From Pleurodeles waltl (taxonomy: Eukaryota > Chordata > Amphibia > Caudata > Salamandridae), in the NCBI RefSeq assembly GCF_031143425.1, contig NC_090442.1, forward strand, positions 429,119,776 through 429,183,775: 64,000 nucleotides of DNA, given 5' to 3'. The translations under genes and the position numbers were made by a program. A model generated the notes under the pieces. The model was not told the DNA's origin, made no database searches, and worked only from the letters and a program-made list of their open reading frames with translations. Each line of letters opens with the position of its first letter. Within the stretch, counting starts at the first letter, position 1. This document shows positions 10,205 through 20,338 of the stretch, piece after piece.

Positions 10205-11944
10205 TTGCAAGGTTTTCAACAACAGATGCCGCAGCAGCAACAGCAGGGAAATGCTATCTTTCAGCCGCAGATGAGAGGCAGAGGTCGAGGAGGTTTTGTG
10301 ATTAATGGTCCTGACATAAATACTGTTATGATTACAAATGGTATACAGGCAATGAAGAAGGTGATGCCATGTCACACGTGCGGAATCGTCGGGCATTGGA
10401 AATGGGAGTGCCCAGTGATGGTGCAGGAAGGTGAAGGTCAGCAAAACAATGATGTCAATGCATTTCAGAATATGAGAGGACCGAAACTGAGAGGTCCAAA
10501 TCCAAATTTTCAGAATAATGTAAATCAGATGCAGGGTTTACAACCCATACAACCGCAACAGGTGCAAATGCCCCGTGCGCAAATGGCACAGTTGCAGCCA
10601 ATGCAACAGCAGTTTCCCATGGTACCTAATCAGCAAATGCAAATACCCTTAGCACCAATGAATCAGCAACAGGTGATGCTTCCTCAACAGGTCGCGGGTC
10701 AAGGGATGAACCAAAGTGACACAGTACACCAATTCCCGTTACACAGTGAGAATGGAATAAACGATGTATGGGAGAGTGAAAGTTCAGATGAGGAGGGAAA
10801 TTGTATGCTTGCAGCATCTTTGGAAGTTGATGAAAAGGGTCCGTATGTGGAAGGAAGAGTTATGGGTCATCGCGTTTCATTCTTGGTTGACACAGGAGCT
10901 ACACGCTCTACTGTTAGGAGCATCGAAGTACCAAATTTGCCACTTTCAGGGAGAACAGTTCAAGTAGTGGGAGTAGCAAATAGGTACCTGACGAACCCAA
11001 TCACAGATCCAGTGCAAGTCAGAATTGGTAACTATCAAGGGTCACATAAATTTGTGGTGTGTGACTCGAGCCCGATATCACTATTAGGGAGAGACTTATT
11101 GTGCACATTGGTGTGTTCGATTATGTGTTCAAATGATGGAATTAAAATCCAGACAAACAGTGATGGGGAAGAGGAGGACGGTGTAGGAGGGGACGAAGTG
11201 GAAACTGTCGATGAAGAGTATCCCCTGATTACTCTTTATCCAATGCTCACTGAAGCATATATTCCTGCTGAGTTACAGGAAACAGTCGGAAAGGAAGTCT
11301 GGGATATGACAGGGAAAGAAGTAGGATTGGTCAAAGGAGTAGAACCAGTGAAAGTGACTGTAAAAACCAATGTAACTTTTCCCCAGACACCACAATACCA
11401 TATGGCGCAAGACACCCTCATGAAAGTCGCCCAACTCATTGATGAGTTTGTAAAACAGGGAGTACTAAAGGAAGTGTTAAGTAGTCCATGTAATTCACCA
11501 ATTATGGGGCTGATAAAACCGAGTGGAAAGGTCCGGATTGTTCAGGATTTGAGGAAGATAAATGACATAATAGTCAAATGTTGTCCCGTAGAACCAAATC
11601 TAGCTGTGATAATGTTTCAAGTTCCCTGTGATGCTGAGTGGTTCTCAGTCATCGACTTGTCACAAGCATTCTTTTCTGTGCCTCTTCATGAGGACAGACA
11701 ATTTCTCTTTTGTTTCAAATTCCTAGACAAGGTCTACAGTTGGTGTCGAATTCCTCAAGGGTTTTCGGAGTCACCATCAATTTTCAATCAGATTCTAAAG
11801 AAAGATTTGGAATCGTTGGAATTACCATTTGAATCAACCCTGGTACAGTACATTGATGATTTGCTAATCGCATCCAAGGCAGAAAGTGACTGTACAGCTG
11901 ATACCATTGCCCTATTGAACCATTTGGGAAGGAATGGACACAAA
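10205..11944 (+). pseudogene. pol: ERV nucleocapsid, protease and N-terminal half of reverse transcriptase
   Basis: One frame covers three functions. A Q/M-rich stretch precedes a single CCHC knuckle (C-x2-C-x4-H-x4-C, 10370-10411) that binds genomic RNA. Then comes an aspartic protease with DTGA at 10889-10900 (residues 229-232), and reverse transcriptase fingers and palm with YIDD at 11849-11860. There is no stop between nucleocapsid and protease. Just after the palm, at 11945, a miniature transposon interrupts the gene; open reading continues by chance through the insert to 12820, but that part is not retroviral. The polymerase resumes at 12576 in a frame displaced by the 631 bp of insert plus duplication. 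Confidence 0.85.
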
Positions 11945-12572
11945 GGGGGTCATTCCGACCCCGGCGGTCAAGGACCGCCGGGGCCGGGGATGCGGGAGCA
12001 CCGCCAACAGGCTGGCGGTGCCCCGCAGGGCATTCTGACCGCGGCAGTTTGGCCGCAGTCAGAACAGGAAAACCGGCGGTCTCCCGCCGGTTTTCTGATG
12101 CCCTCAGGAATCCTCCATGGCTGCGCAGCTTGCTGCGCCGCCATGGGGATTCCGACACCCCATACCGCCATCCTGTTCCTGGCGGTTCGCCCGCCAGGAA
12201 CAGGATGGCGGTATGGGGTGTTGTGGGGCCCATGGGGGCCCCTGCAGTGCCCATGCCAATGGCATGGGTACTGCAGGGGGCCCCGTAAGAGGGCCCCTCA
12301 AAGAATTTCAGTGTCTGCTCAGCTGACACTCAAATTCGCGACGGGTGCAACTGCACCCGTCGCACCCCCCCACTCCGCCGGCTCCATTCGGAGCCGGCTT
12401 CCTCGTGGGAAGGGGTTTCCTGCTGGGCTGGCGGGCGGCCTGCTGGTGGTCGCCCGCCAGCCCAGCGGGAAAGCCAGAATGGCCTCCGCGGTCTTTCGAC
12501 CGCGGAGCGGCCATATGGCGGTTCCCTCCAGGCGGGCGGCTCCCGCCGCCCGCCGGGCTCTGAATGACCCCC
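11945..12572 (-). mobile_element. Chain-of-hairpins Harbinger-type miniature transposon, copy 2 (in RT)
   Basis: A 628 bp GC-rich insert between AAA (11942-11944) and AAA (12573-12575), with inverted ends GGGGGTCATTC and GAATGACCCCC. It holds the same series of palindromes as copy 1 at 426-1056 but in reverse order, hence the minus orientation. Length plus the 3-bp duplication is 631, which is 1 modulo 3 and exactly explains the frame change of the surrounding polymerase gene. The insertion must postdate the retrovirus. Confidence 0.85.
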
Positions 12573-12575
12573 AAA

Positions 12576-14210
12576 GTGTCCCCTTCGAAATTACAATTCT
12601 GCCAGAAGAAAGTGAAATATTTGGGTCACCAAATAGAGAAAGGGTCACGAAGAATTATGAAAGAAAGAATAACAAGTGTACTTCAAATGCGTCCACCGAA
12701 GACGAGAAGAGAGGTGAGAAAGTTCTTGGGAATGGTGAGCTATTGTCGCCAATGGATTCACAATTTCTCAACTCTAGCAAAACCATTACTGAAACTGACC
12801 CAGAAAGATGCGCAGGATGAAATAGAGCTGAAAGGAGATGAGATGGATGCTTTTATTGAATTAAAGGAATGCATGTGCAGGGCTCCAGCTTTAGGTATGC
12901 CTGATTACACAAAGCCTTTCACATTGTTTTGTCATGAACGTGATGCATGTTCCTTGTCTGTCTTAACTCAAGCCCAGGGTGGCGTAAACAGACCAGTAGC
13001 ATATTTTTCAGCTACTATGGATCCGGTTGCAGCAGCACTGCCAGGGTGCTTGCGTGCCGTAGCAGCAGTTGGTATCAGCTTAAATCAGAGTGAAGGAATA
13101 GTGATGGGACATCCTTTAACAGTCATGGTCCCTCACTCAGTTGAGATACTTTTGACACGTTCCCGAACGCAGCACATGACTGGTGCTAGGCTTACAAGGT
13201 ACGAGGCAATAATTCTGGGATCACCTAATGTGCAGCTGAAAAGGTGCACTACATTGAATCCAGCAACCTTGTTTCCCAGTGAAAATGCTGAAATTGAGAA
13301 CGCTGAAGACATCGAGCACGACTGTCTTCAGGTGACTGAATTTTTTACAAAACCAAGACCTGATATCAAAGACACCCGATTGGAAGAAAATGATCAAGTT
13401 ATTTTTGTTGATGGTTCATGTTTAAGAGATGCACTAGGAATATTGAAAGCAGGATATGCTGTATGTACGATAACAGGTGTTCTGGAAGCATCTTGGCTTC
13501 AAGGAGTTTACTCTGCACAGGTAGCGGAACTGGTAGCACTTACTAGAGCTTGCCAACTTTCCGCATTAATGAAAGTCACCATTTACACTGACAGTCAGTA
13601 CGGATTTGGAATAGTGCATGACTTTGGACAATTGTGGTCACAGAGAGGCTTCATGACCTCTTCAGGATCACCAGTGAAAAATGGTGAAAGAATAAGAGAA
13701 TTGTTACATGCCATCCAGTTACCAGGAGAAGTAGCAGTGGTAAAATGCAGTGCACATTCAAAACCACAGGATTACATTTCTTTGGGAAATGGATATGCAG
13801 ATCAAGTCACAAGGTTTTGCGCATTGAACTGTAAATTGCTCAGAGATGAATGGAACTTGATAAATGAGCCAGAACTTGAAGCAAGTGAAGCTTTTGCTCC
13901 AAAGGTTGTAGACACAATGGATGAATTGAAGTCCTTACAGAACGATGTTAGTGAAGATGAGAAACTCTCATGGACCAAATTGCAATGCATAAAGAAACTA
14001 GATGATTTGTGGGTTTCAAGTGAAGGGAAATTGGTTCTGCCAAACAGTCTGTTGACGCAATTGGCCAGATTCTACCATGGACAAGCCCATCTTGGAAGGG
14101 ACGCCATGGTTAGACTATTCAAAACAGATTGGTTTAATCCCAAATTCCGTCAAGTTGCTGAAGCAGTTTGCCTTTGTTGCGTCATTTGTCAACAAATGAA
14201 TGCAGGGTAA
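12576..14210 (+). pseudogene. pol: ERV reverse transcriptase thumb, RNase H and integrase N-terminus
   Basis: Resumes the polymerase after the insertion. A connection segment with KVKYLGHQI and a thumb with RKFLGMVSYCRQWI come first. RNase H follows, with IFVDGSC (D at 13410), AQVAELVAL, YTDSQYG and GNGYADQ as acidic active-site residues; it degrades RNA in the hybrid. Then comes the HHCC zinc-binding domain of integrase (YHGQAHLG and CCVICQQ). The frame ends at TAA (14208-14210) but remains open in the same frame 15 bases later, so this looks like a point-mutation stop inside integrase. Confidence 0.85.
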
Positions 14211-14225
14211 GGAACAGTAGTAAAT

Positions 14226-14999
14226 TTGAGCCACATTGGGAGGGCAGGAGGTCCATTCAGCAGGATGCAAATGGATTTTATTGAAATGCCTGTGCATGGA
14301 GGCCTGAAGTATGTGTTGGTGATTGTGTGTATTTTTAGTCACTGGATTGAAGCATACCCTACACGCAGAAATGACAGTCTCACAGTTGCAAAACTACTCT
14401 TGAGAGAACTAATACCACGTTTTGGATTCCCGATCTCCCCAGAATCAGATAGGGGAAGTCACTTCAATAACGAAGTAATAAAATTACTGTGTGCAGCGCT
14501 GAACATTGAGCAAAAGTTGCATTGTAGTTACCGCCCTGAAGCCTCAGGTCTAGTGGAGCAAATGAATGGCACATTGAAATTGAGGATAGCGAAAATATGT
14601 GCTTCAACAAACTTAAAATGGCCTGAGGCATTGCCCTTGGTGTTAATGTCAATGAGAAACACCTCTGATAGGAAAACTGGACTGTCCCCGCACGAGATCC
14701 TCATGGGCAGAGCCATGAGACTTCCAGCAGTTCCTGCCAATGCTCTTTTGAATATTACAGATGATATGGTGTTGGACTACTGCAAAGGTCTAGCTGATGT
14801 GGTGCGCTCTTTTTCTCACCAGGTGGAGGCAACCACCTTGCCACCGATCCAAGGTCCAGGACACGCCCTGAAAGCAGGTGACTGGGTCGTGATAAAGAAG
14901 CACATGAGGAAGTTGTGTCTGGAACCCCGTTGGAAAGGACCCTTACAAGTGATTCTGACAACTACTACCGCTGTGAAGTGTGCGAGAGTTCCCAACTGA
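14226..14999 (+). pseudogene. pol: ERV integrase catalytic core and C-terminal domain
   Basis: The DDE triad is visible: D at 14274 (QMDFIEMP), D at 14448 (ESDRGSHF) and E at 14556 (GLVEQMNG), all in frame. A C-terminal segment with PRWKGPLQVILTTT is the GPY/F-type domain of gamma/epsilon-like integrases. The enzyme inserts viral cDNA and would give the 4-bp duplication seen. The frame stops at 14999; the same frame then reads IHASHMKRV, the usual end of such Pol proteins, so the stop truncates the last ~20 residues. Confidence 0.85.
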
Positions 15000-15712
15000 A
15001 TTCACGCCAGTCACATGAAAAGGGTGACGTGCCCGCAGAAGAGGAAGTTGAGGCGCTGAAATCGCCAGTGTCTGACAAGAGAGTACCAGGCACTGAGACA
15101 GAACAAAGAAAACCTGGAGGCGAACAGGTAGAAATAGAGGAAGGAGAGATATTTTCTGAGGAAGAAACAACCGATCCATTTGAGGAAGACCAAGGAGAAG
15201 CATCAGGAAGTGACGAAGGTCCTGAAGGGGACAAAGAGCCTGAGACGAGTGAAGGAGACAAAAGGCCTGAGACAGGTGAAGGAGCAGGAGAGCCTGATCA
15301 GAGGAGGGCTTTCCCAGAAGCAGACGATACAGGAAAAGAAAAGGAAAACCTGATTGATCTCCTAGAGAGAGAAGACAAGACAGGACAGAGTGAAACTGTT
15401 CAAACCCTTCCAGAAGCGGTTGCAGGTCCATCAGGTGAAAATAGTGCAAAACGAAGACAAAGCATATCGCCAGTGAAGTTAAGGATCAGAGAAACATTAA
15501 AGGAAAGTGAAGGACAAAAGTTGAAAGAGAAAAGAAAAGAAGCGTTTGTCAAAACAGCAACATCAAGTGAAGAGAAAGACTCAGCCAAGGAAGAAAGCAC
15601 CGGCGAGAGAGAGTCAAAGGGAGACGCAAAATTGAAAAGGAAAAGAATACCGAGCAGAAGGTATTCTCGTCCGGAGTGGGCATTCATAGCCGATAACGAT
15701 TGGCCAGATTAA
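14882..15712 (+). pseudogene. ERV acidic open frame without ATG, overlapping the end of pol
   Basis: About 276 open codons in a frame different from integrase; the first usable near-start is a GTG at 14915, and no ATG occurs anywhere in it. The product would be very acidic (repeated E, D, G, S, as in EEGEIFSEEE and tandem PE(T)xEGD units) with a basic C-terminus (KLKRKRIPSRRYSRPEW). It has no signal peptide, membrane segment or recognised domain. Known families suggest either an exon joined by splicing to an upstream start or a product made by frameshifting. It could be an accessory protein or an Env leader exon. Compositional bias alone may keep it open. Confidence 0.4.
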
Positions 15713-16005
15713 TTTGTATCTCTCAGTCTTGAGAACGAAGAGGCAGAACTTCACTTTGGCACTTGAGGAGTGAAGCTCCATGAACTTTACCGAATAAGAA
15801 ATTGGTAACCTGATTGACTTTCAACCCGGCTAAGACATTGCTAAACTTGATTGACATTGAAACCGATTTTGAGACAAAGCTGCTAAACCGATAAAAGACG
15901 AAGCTGCTAAAGAAAACCGTGTGAACATTGAACTCGTTCAGCTTTGTATATATCAGCAAATCCGAATTGAGAAAGTGTCTTCAACTTTCTGATTCTATAT
16001 AGATC

Positions 16006-17652
16006 ATGACAGGCTACACTACACAGGTGCATAAAATGAAGTGTTGTAAATACGTGTGTATAGGTCTAATAACTGCATGTGTACTAATCATTGTAGCAAT
16101 AGTTCTTGGAATGCATGGAAAGAATGAGAGAGAGACGAATGATGCTTCTACTTCTAAACCTACTACTGAACTAACACCTTTGAAGAAACTCGAACAAGAC
16201 AAAAGACATCTGCATGATAAAAAGGAACTTTCGTCCAATGTCTTCTATCGCTTGCTGAGTGAGTATGTTGAGACCAAGGATGCGAAAGATTGTTATGTGT
16301 GCACACAAATACCTACCTCAGTGAAAGAAGGAGTGACATATCATAGCATGCCTCTTACGTATGGAATTTCCTGTAGTTTATTAATGACCAGAGTGAATGG
16401 CCAGGAGTATATTCACTACTTTTATTCTAATTATGACGTTACATTTGCATATATCCCCATAATAGAGCTCCTGAGTAAAACAGCAAGAGATTATTATATA
16501 AAGTTAGTTAGGGGTTTCTTTGAACCATTGTCACCTTTTCACACAGCTCACGCACATAGAGAAAACCTTACATGCTTGCTCTCACCGGTAGAGAAAAGTT
16601 TCCTAGATCATACTGATGATAGGAGGAAAGAGGAAAAGGAGAGATTAGAAAGGGAATTGCACAAGAGGACATCTGTAGATAATTATGCTTTTGCCGCAAT
16701 AAAAACACAGGGGAAAATAGCTTTAGATACATTACACGTGGGGAGGCTCTGTGTCCATAGACATAAATCATATTACGACACCGTCTTTGTGGGAACGAGT
16801 GAATGTAAACACACGTTTTTGTTTCAACCTAAATGGACGTTCATGCTGAATGGACAAGACCCAGTTATTCCCGGGATATATTATATTTGTGGACTTAACG
16901 CCTATTATCGTCTTCCTAAAGGATGGTATGGGAGATGTTATTTGGGAATAGTATTCCCAAAGGTTTATCAACTGGATGATTTAAAGAAACTCCCAAAGCT
17001 GTCTGAATCACATCATGTTCAGAAGAGGGAGACAGCTTCTGGTGTGGTAGGAGATATATTTGGAGCCTTGATTCCTTCAGTGGGAGTCATATTGAATTCA
17101 ATAAAAATACGAAAGTTGTCTACTATTGTGGATAACATGCTGACAAAATTCTCAGGAGCTATAATCCTGATGGATGCTGAACTTGCTGCAGAAAGAGCTA
17201 TGACTCTTCAAAATCGGCTTGCCTTAGACATTCTTTTAGCAAAGGATGGCGGCGTTTTCAAAATGCTTGGTACACGTCACTGTTGTATATATATACCGGA
17301 CAGCAGTGGGCAAATTAGAAAGATGCTTACAAACTTAACTAACAAAAGTACAGATTTGAAAGAATTGAAAGAACCAGGAGTATGGGAGAAGGTTGGAAAA
17401 GGATTTGGTTCTGTGGGAAATTGGCTCAGCAACGTTTGGAACGGATTGTTACTGAAAATTGTAAAAGGAATATTAATAATATTAATTTGTTTATTATTTA
17501 TTTGGGGAATATGGAAAGCTATTAAAATATTGAAAACAAGGAACAAAAGGAAAAGAGAAGAGAAAATAGAAAACAAAATAGTAGAAATATACAGAGAGAA
17601 GTCTAAGGGAACCAAAAGAAAGAGGGAGTTGACTGAAGTGACAAATTACTAA
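16006..17652 (+). CDS. env: ERV envelope glycoprotein (possibly full-length frame)
   Basis: 548 uninterrupted codons. A hydrophobic segment at residues about 14-36 acts as signal or anchor. A CYVC motif (CXXC, residues 96-99) lies in the surface part. A weak KR site at residues 340-341 marks the likely surface/transmembrane boundary and is followed by a hydrophobic, fusion-peptide-like stretch, a heptad-rich region with LQNRLALDILL, a CC pair at residues 426-427, and a membrane anchor at about 485-507 with a basic tail. This is gamma-type Env architecture, which mediates entry. The first cysteine expected in CX6CC is not seen (Phe nearby), and no strong furin motif is present, so activity is doubtful. 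The nearest upstream start is this ATG; the mRNA would be spliced. Confidence 0.75.
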   Translation: MTGYTTQVHKMKCCKYVCIGLITACVLIIVAIVLGMHGKNERETNDASTSKPTTELTPLKKLEQDKRHLHDKKELSSNVFYRLLSEYVETKDAKDCYVCTQIPTSVKEGVTYHSMPLTYGISCSLLMTRVNGQEYIHYFYSNYDVTFAYIPIIELLSKTARDYYIKLVRGFFEPLSPFHTAHAHRENLTCLLSPVEKSFLDHTDDRRKEEKERLERELHKRTSVDNYAFAAIKTQGKIALDTLHVGRLCVHRHKSYYDTVFVGTSECKHTFLFQPKWTFMLNGQDPVIPGIYYICGLNAYYRLPKGWYGRCYLGIVFPKVYQLDDLKKLPKLSESHHVQKRETASGVVGDIFGALIPSVGVILNSIKIRKLSTIVDNMLTKFSGAIILMDAELAAERAMTLQNRLALDILLAKDGGVFKMLGTRHCCIYIPDSSGQIRKMLTNLTNKSTDLKELKEPGVWEKVGKGFGSVGNWLSNVWNGLLLKIVKGILIILICLLFIWGIWKAIKILKTRNKRKREEKIENKIVEIYREKSKGTKRKRELTEVTNY

Positions 17653-17726
17653 AACAGAATTTTAATGGAATAAAATTTGTGGGTAGATTTTGATGTGATA
17701 ACATAATTAGTCATCAGAGGAGGGAT
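17653..17726 (+). other. ERV 3' untranslated segment with polypurine tract
   Basis: AGAGGAGGGA at 17716-17725 directly abuts the 3' LTR and would prime plus-strand DNA synthesis. Confidence 0.7.
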
Positions 17727-19314
17727 TGATGACGTAGAAAAAAAAGAAGGACCAACATATATTCATGTATCATGTAACCAAAATCGTATAATGTAGTGTG
17801 ATTTTAGTAAAGAAAATAATATACGTGGGAAATTGTGCCCTGGGAGTAGTTCTCCAATATTATAAACGTGCTTTATTAATCATGAAGAATTGAAAATTGT
17901 AGTAATCCGTCATAATTGCAAATGTGTGCCATGATTTCTTATTGAAACTGTGTGTGCTTACCTTAAATTTAGTAGAGGCTTTGGCCTAATTGCCTGGTCT
18001 CAAATTCTAACTGCGTGGCTTTTCCTTGAACAAATAAAATGAATATTTTACTTTAAAGTTGTATTTTTCCAGTAGGGATGACTAACATACTTATCTCCAA
18101 GGTTTCGTGCTAGGCAAGTTTCATCCCCTTTGAAGCAAGGTCAGTCTCTGCAGGTGCGGATAATAAGAGCACTGATACCGAAAATAATTGGCAAACCATG
18201 TTGCAACTTGTGTTCCAAGGCTCCAAGGACAATGTATGCATAAATGAGTACTAGGAGAAAGACATTTTCCATTGGTCAAATTGAAGCCGCCCTATAAACC
18301 CTCCAATGGAAGACCCTGCAGAATTTGGAATGTTTCTTACTTAAACCCACTGGACAAAGAGAAGTCAGCCATTTTTTTTTCCTTGATGCCATCTTTGAAG
18401 CCAAATGCCAGACGCCATCTTAGACGACATCTTGATGCCCTTTTCTCTATCACAGAGAAAGAGACTTTGAGAATTCTCACCCTAGAGACTATAACTTTAA
18501 ATTGCCCCGTCTTGCCCATGCAGTAACTTTGCCCCATTCTCCTTGCTGCTGCAAGGAAACTTACCCTTAACTTTGCCCCTTTGAAATTCTGCCCCATGCT
18601 GATCGAACCGGTACCTGAAGGACGAAGACTTTCTTGAATGCTGATTGTAATTGGTCATTATAAAAGGATAATTGTACTATGCATTGTGTTTTTCCTTTTA
18701 GGTACCAACTGCTATTTTATAGGGCCCAAGCTAGAAGTTTTCTAAATTCGTGTTGACTAAATTCGTTTTGCATGAAGCCCCACATGCCAATGCTAATTAG
18801 AGGTTAGTCGAGGTATGCACTTGACACACCTTGTTGAACTGAAATCTTGTCATGCTGACCGATGTATGCAGTTAGTCAAATTCAATTACTTATATTAGCG
18901 ATTTGTATTGCTATAACTGAATGCATTATTATTCAGATTTTGCATAGATTGCGTTTCTTCCGCCGCTATGGACAGCTAGTAATGTTCGTATACATATATC
19001 ATTTGGTCTTGAGACTCATATACATTGTGATAGCTTTGTTAATATAGGGAAATAAATTCACTAACTTTTAATAAACAGGTGTGGTTATTCATAACTGAAA
19101 GGTCATGATGCGTCGAAATACCAACTGTTATTGATTCCTAATGTGTTATTCCGATCTATTTATTGAGTATTGGCTATCGATTACAATAGTTATTGATTAT
19201 TGATTTAAGTGACCCGACTATTCGAGGATGAGGAGAGCCCAACTCGGCTAAAAGGTTCACCGACCTCCAGCGTGTCCAGGTACAGGTAATTTATAAGGGC
19301 TGGATGCGTTATCA
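17727..19314 (+). repeat. ERV 3' LTR
   Basis: 1588 bp, starts TGATGACG and ends TTATCA. It carries the same TATA box (18659-18667) and AATAAA signals (19051, 19070) as the 5' copy. The main difference is about 11 extra bases near 17780-17795. Confidence 0.9.
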
Positions 19315-19318
19315 CAGG
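19315..19318. repeat. Retrovirus target-site duplication (right), CAGG
   Basis: Matches the CAGG at 5074-5077. Confidence 0.8.
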
Positions 19319-20338
19319 TCATGTTGCCCCCAGAGCATGGAGAATTTAAAGGGAGGCCCACATGAATGAGATTGTTGCTGTAGGAGAGTCCCTTGCTGTG
19401 GAGGCCGTCACCATGCAACCCGCTGCACTGCTCACTCCTGATCGTGGGGGAAATGTTTATTTATGGTGACCAGGAAGATCAGGCTAAGCGGTGCGGGCTG
19501 ACAATAGCTTATAAACATGCATGCATTTTTGTCCACACAGCCTGGAGACATCCATAACATTTCTAAGGTGTTTCTAGTACTAATAGGACTCTGCTCAAAA
19601 CATTAATTGATACTGTTATTAGTATAATGCTTATCGTATTTGCCTGCCAGCAGAGTTACTCAAATATATTTAGGTCCACATTAATTGTTCTGTTCAAAGG
19701 CACAAAATGGGACTATGCTCTTGGGTTCAATTAAATTATGCCAAGTGCTCTGCGTGCGCTAGCTCAGTGAATTAGTGCCTGAACTGGTAGAAGCAGAGCT
19801 CAGAAGCACAGAACATGATGGTGGATAACTAATTAAATTCACCTCCTAACATGCTGACTCCTCTGCTTTTCACCAAGCATGTACCCATAGGGAATGTAGT
19901 GATCAGCTTAAATGTTTTAGTTTCAGAGAAACGTTTGTTTTAAACTTATGTTGTATTTGTTTATAAGAAGTGATTTTAACATTCATCATATTGGATTCTT
20001 TGAACGCACTTTTACGACATTTAAGTGGAGTGAGTATATTTATTGATTGTTGTACCCTGTACAAATTTTAATAAGCACCACTTTGTTATATTGCATGTTA
20101 TTGCATAGTAGTAATCTGCACGATTATACGTAATGCCCACAGGAGATCCAGATATTTTAGTACAGTTTAACATAGCAAGATATGAAGTTAACAAGATAAA
20201 ATGTATTTTACAATCTTTTGGTAGAATATATTAGATATTGTAATCAGGAACACTCCACAGTCAGTCTGATGAAACACAACCCCCTCAAATGGTCTAATGC
20301 CATGGGTACATAATAACTAACATAATAATGATAACGCG
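19319..20338. other. Unassigned flank
   Basis: AT-rich unique-looking DNA between the retrovirus and the antisense LTR. I see no open frame, repeat end or RNA gene. Confidence 0.6.

Larger units (their letters stand above)
5078..19314 (+). mobile_element. Endogenous retrovirus provirus (gamma/epsilon-like), complete but broken
   Basis: The provirus is 14.2 kb including a 631 bp secondary insertion. Order: 5' LTR 5078-6654, leader 6655-7676, gag from 7677, pro-pol to about 15000, an acidic frame to 15712, env 16006-17652, polypurine tract, 3' LTR 17727-19314. Both LTRs begin TGATGACG and end TTATCA, and CAGG flanks the whole. The integrase core, single nucleocapsid zinc knuckle, CXXC in Env and 4-bp duplication point to a gamma/epsilon-type virus. 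Coding disruptions include stops ending at 8624, 8954, 10201, 14210 and 14999, a frame change near 9900 and the insertion in reverse transcriptase. By eye the LTRs differ by about 28 substitutions plus one ~11 bp indel (about 98% identity), so integration was fairly recent. Confidence 0.9.

Noticed and set aside
11945..12820. Open reading continuing from the retroviral polymerase through the GC-rich insert
   Set aside because: The inserted element lacks stops by chance in that frame; the protein part from 11945 onward is not viral and the true polymerase resumes at 12576 in another frame.
19755..19840. TAGCTCAGTGAATTAGTGCC looks like a tRNA A box
   Set aside because: No matching B box (GGTTCGANTCC) at the right distance and no cloverleaf, so neither a tRNA gene nor a convincing tRNA-derived SINE.
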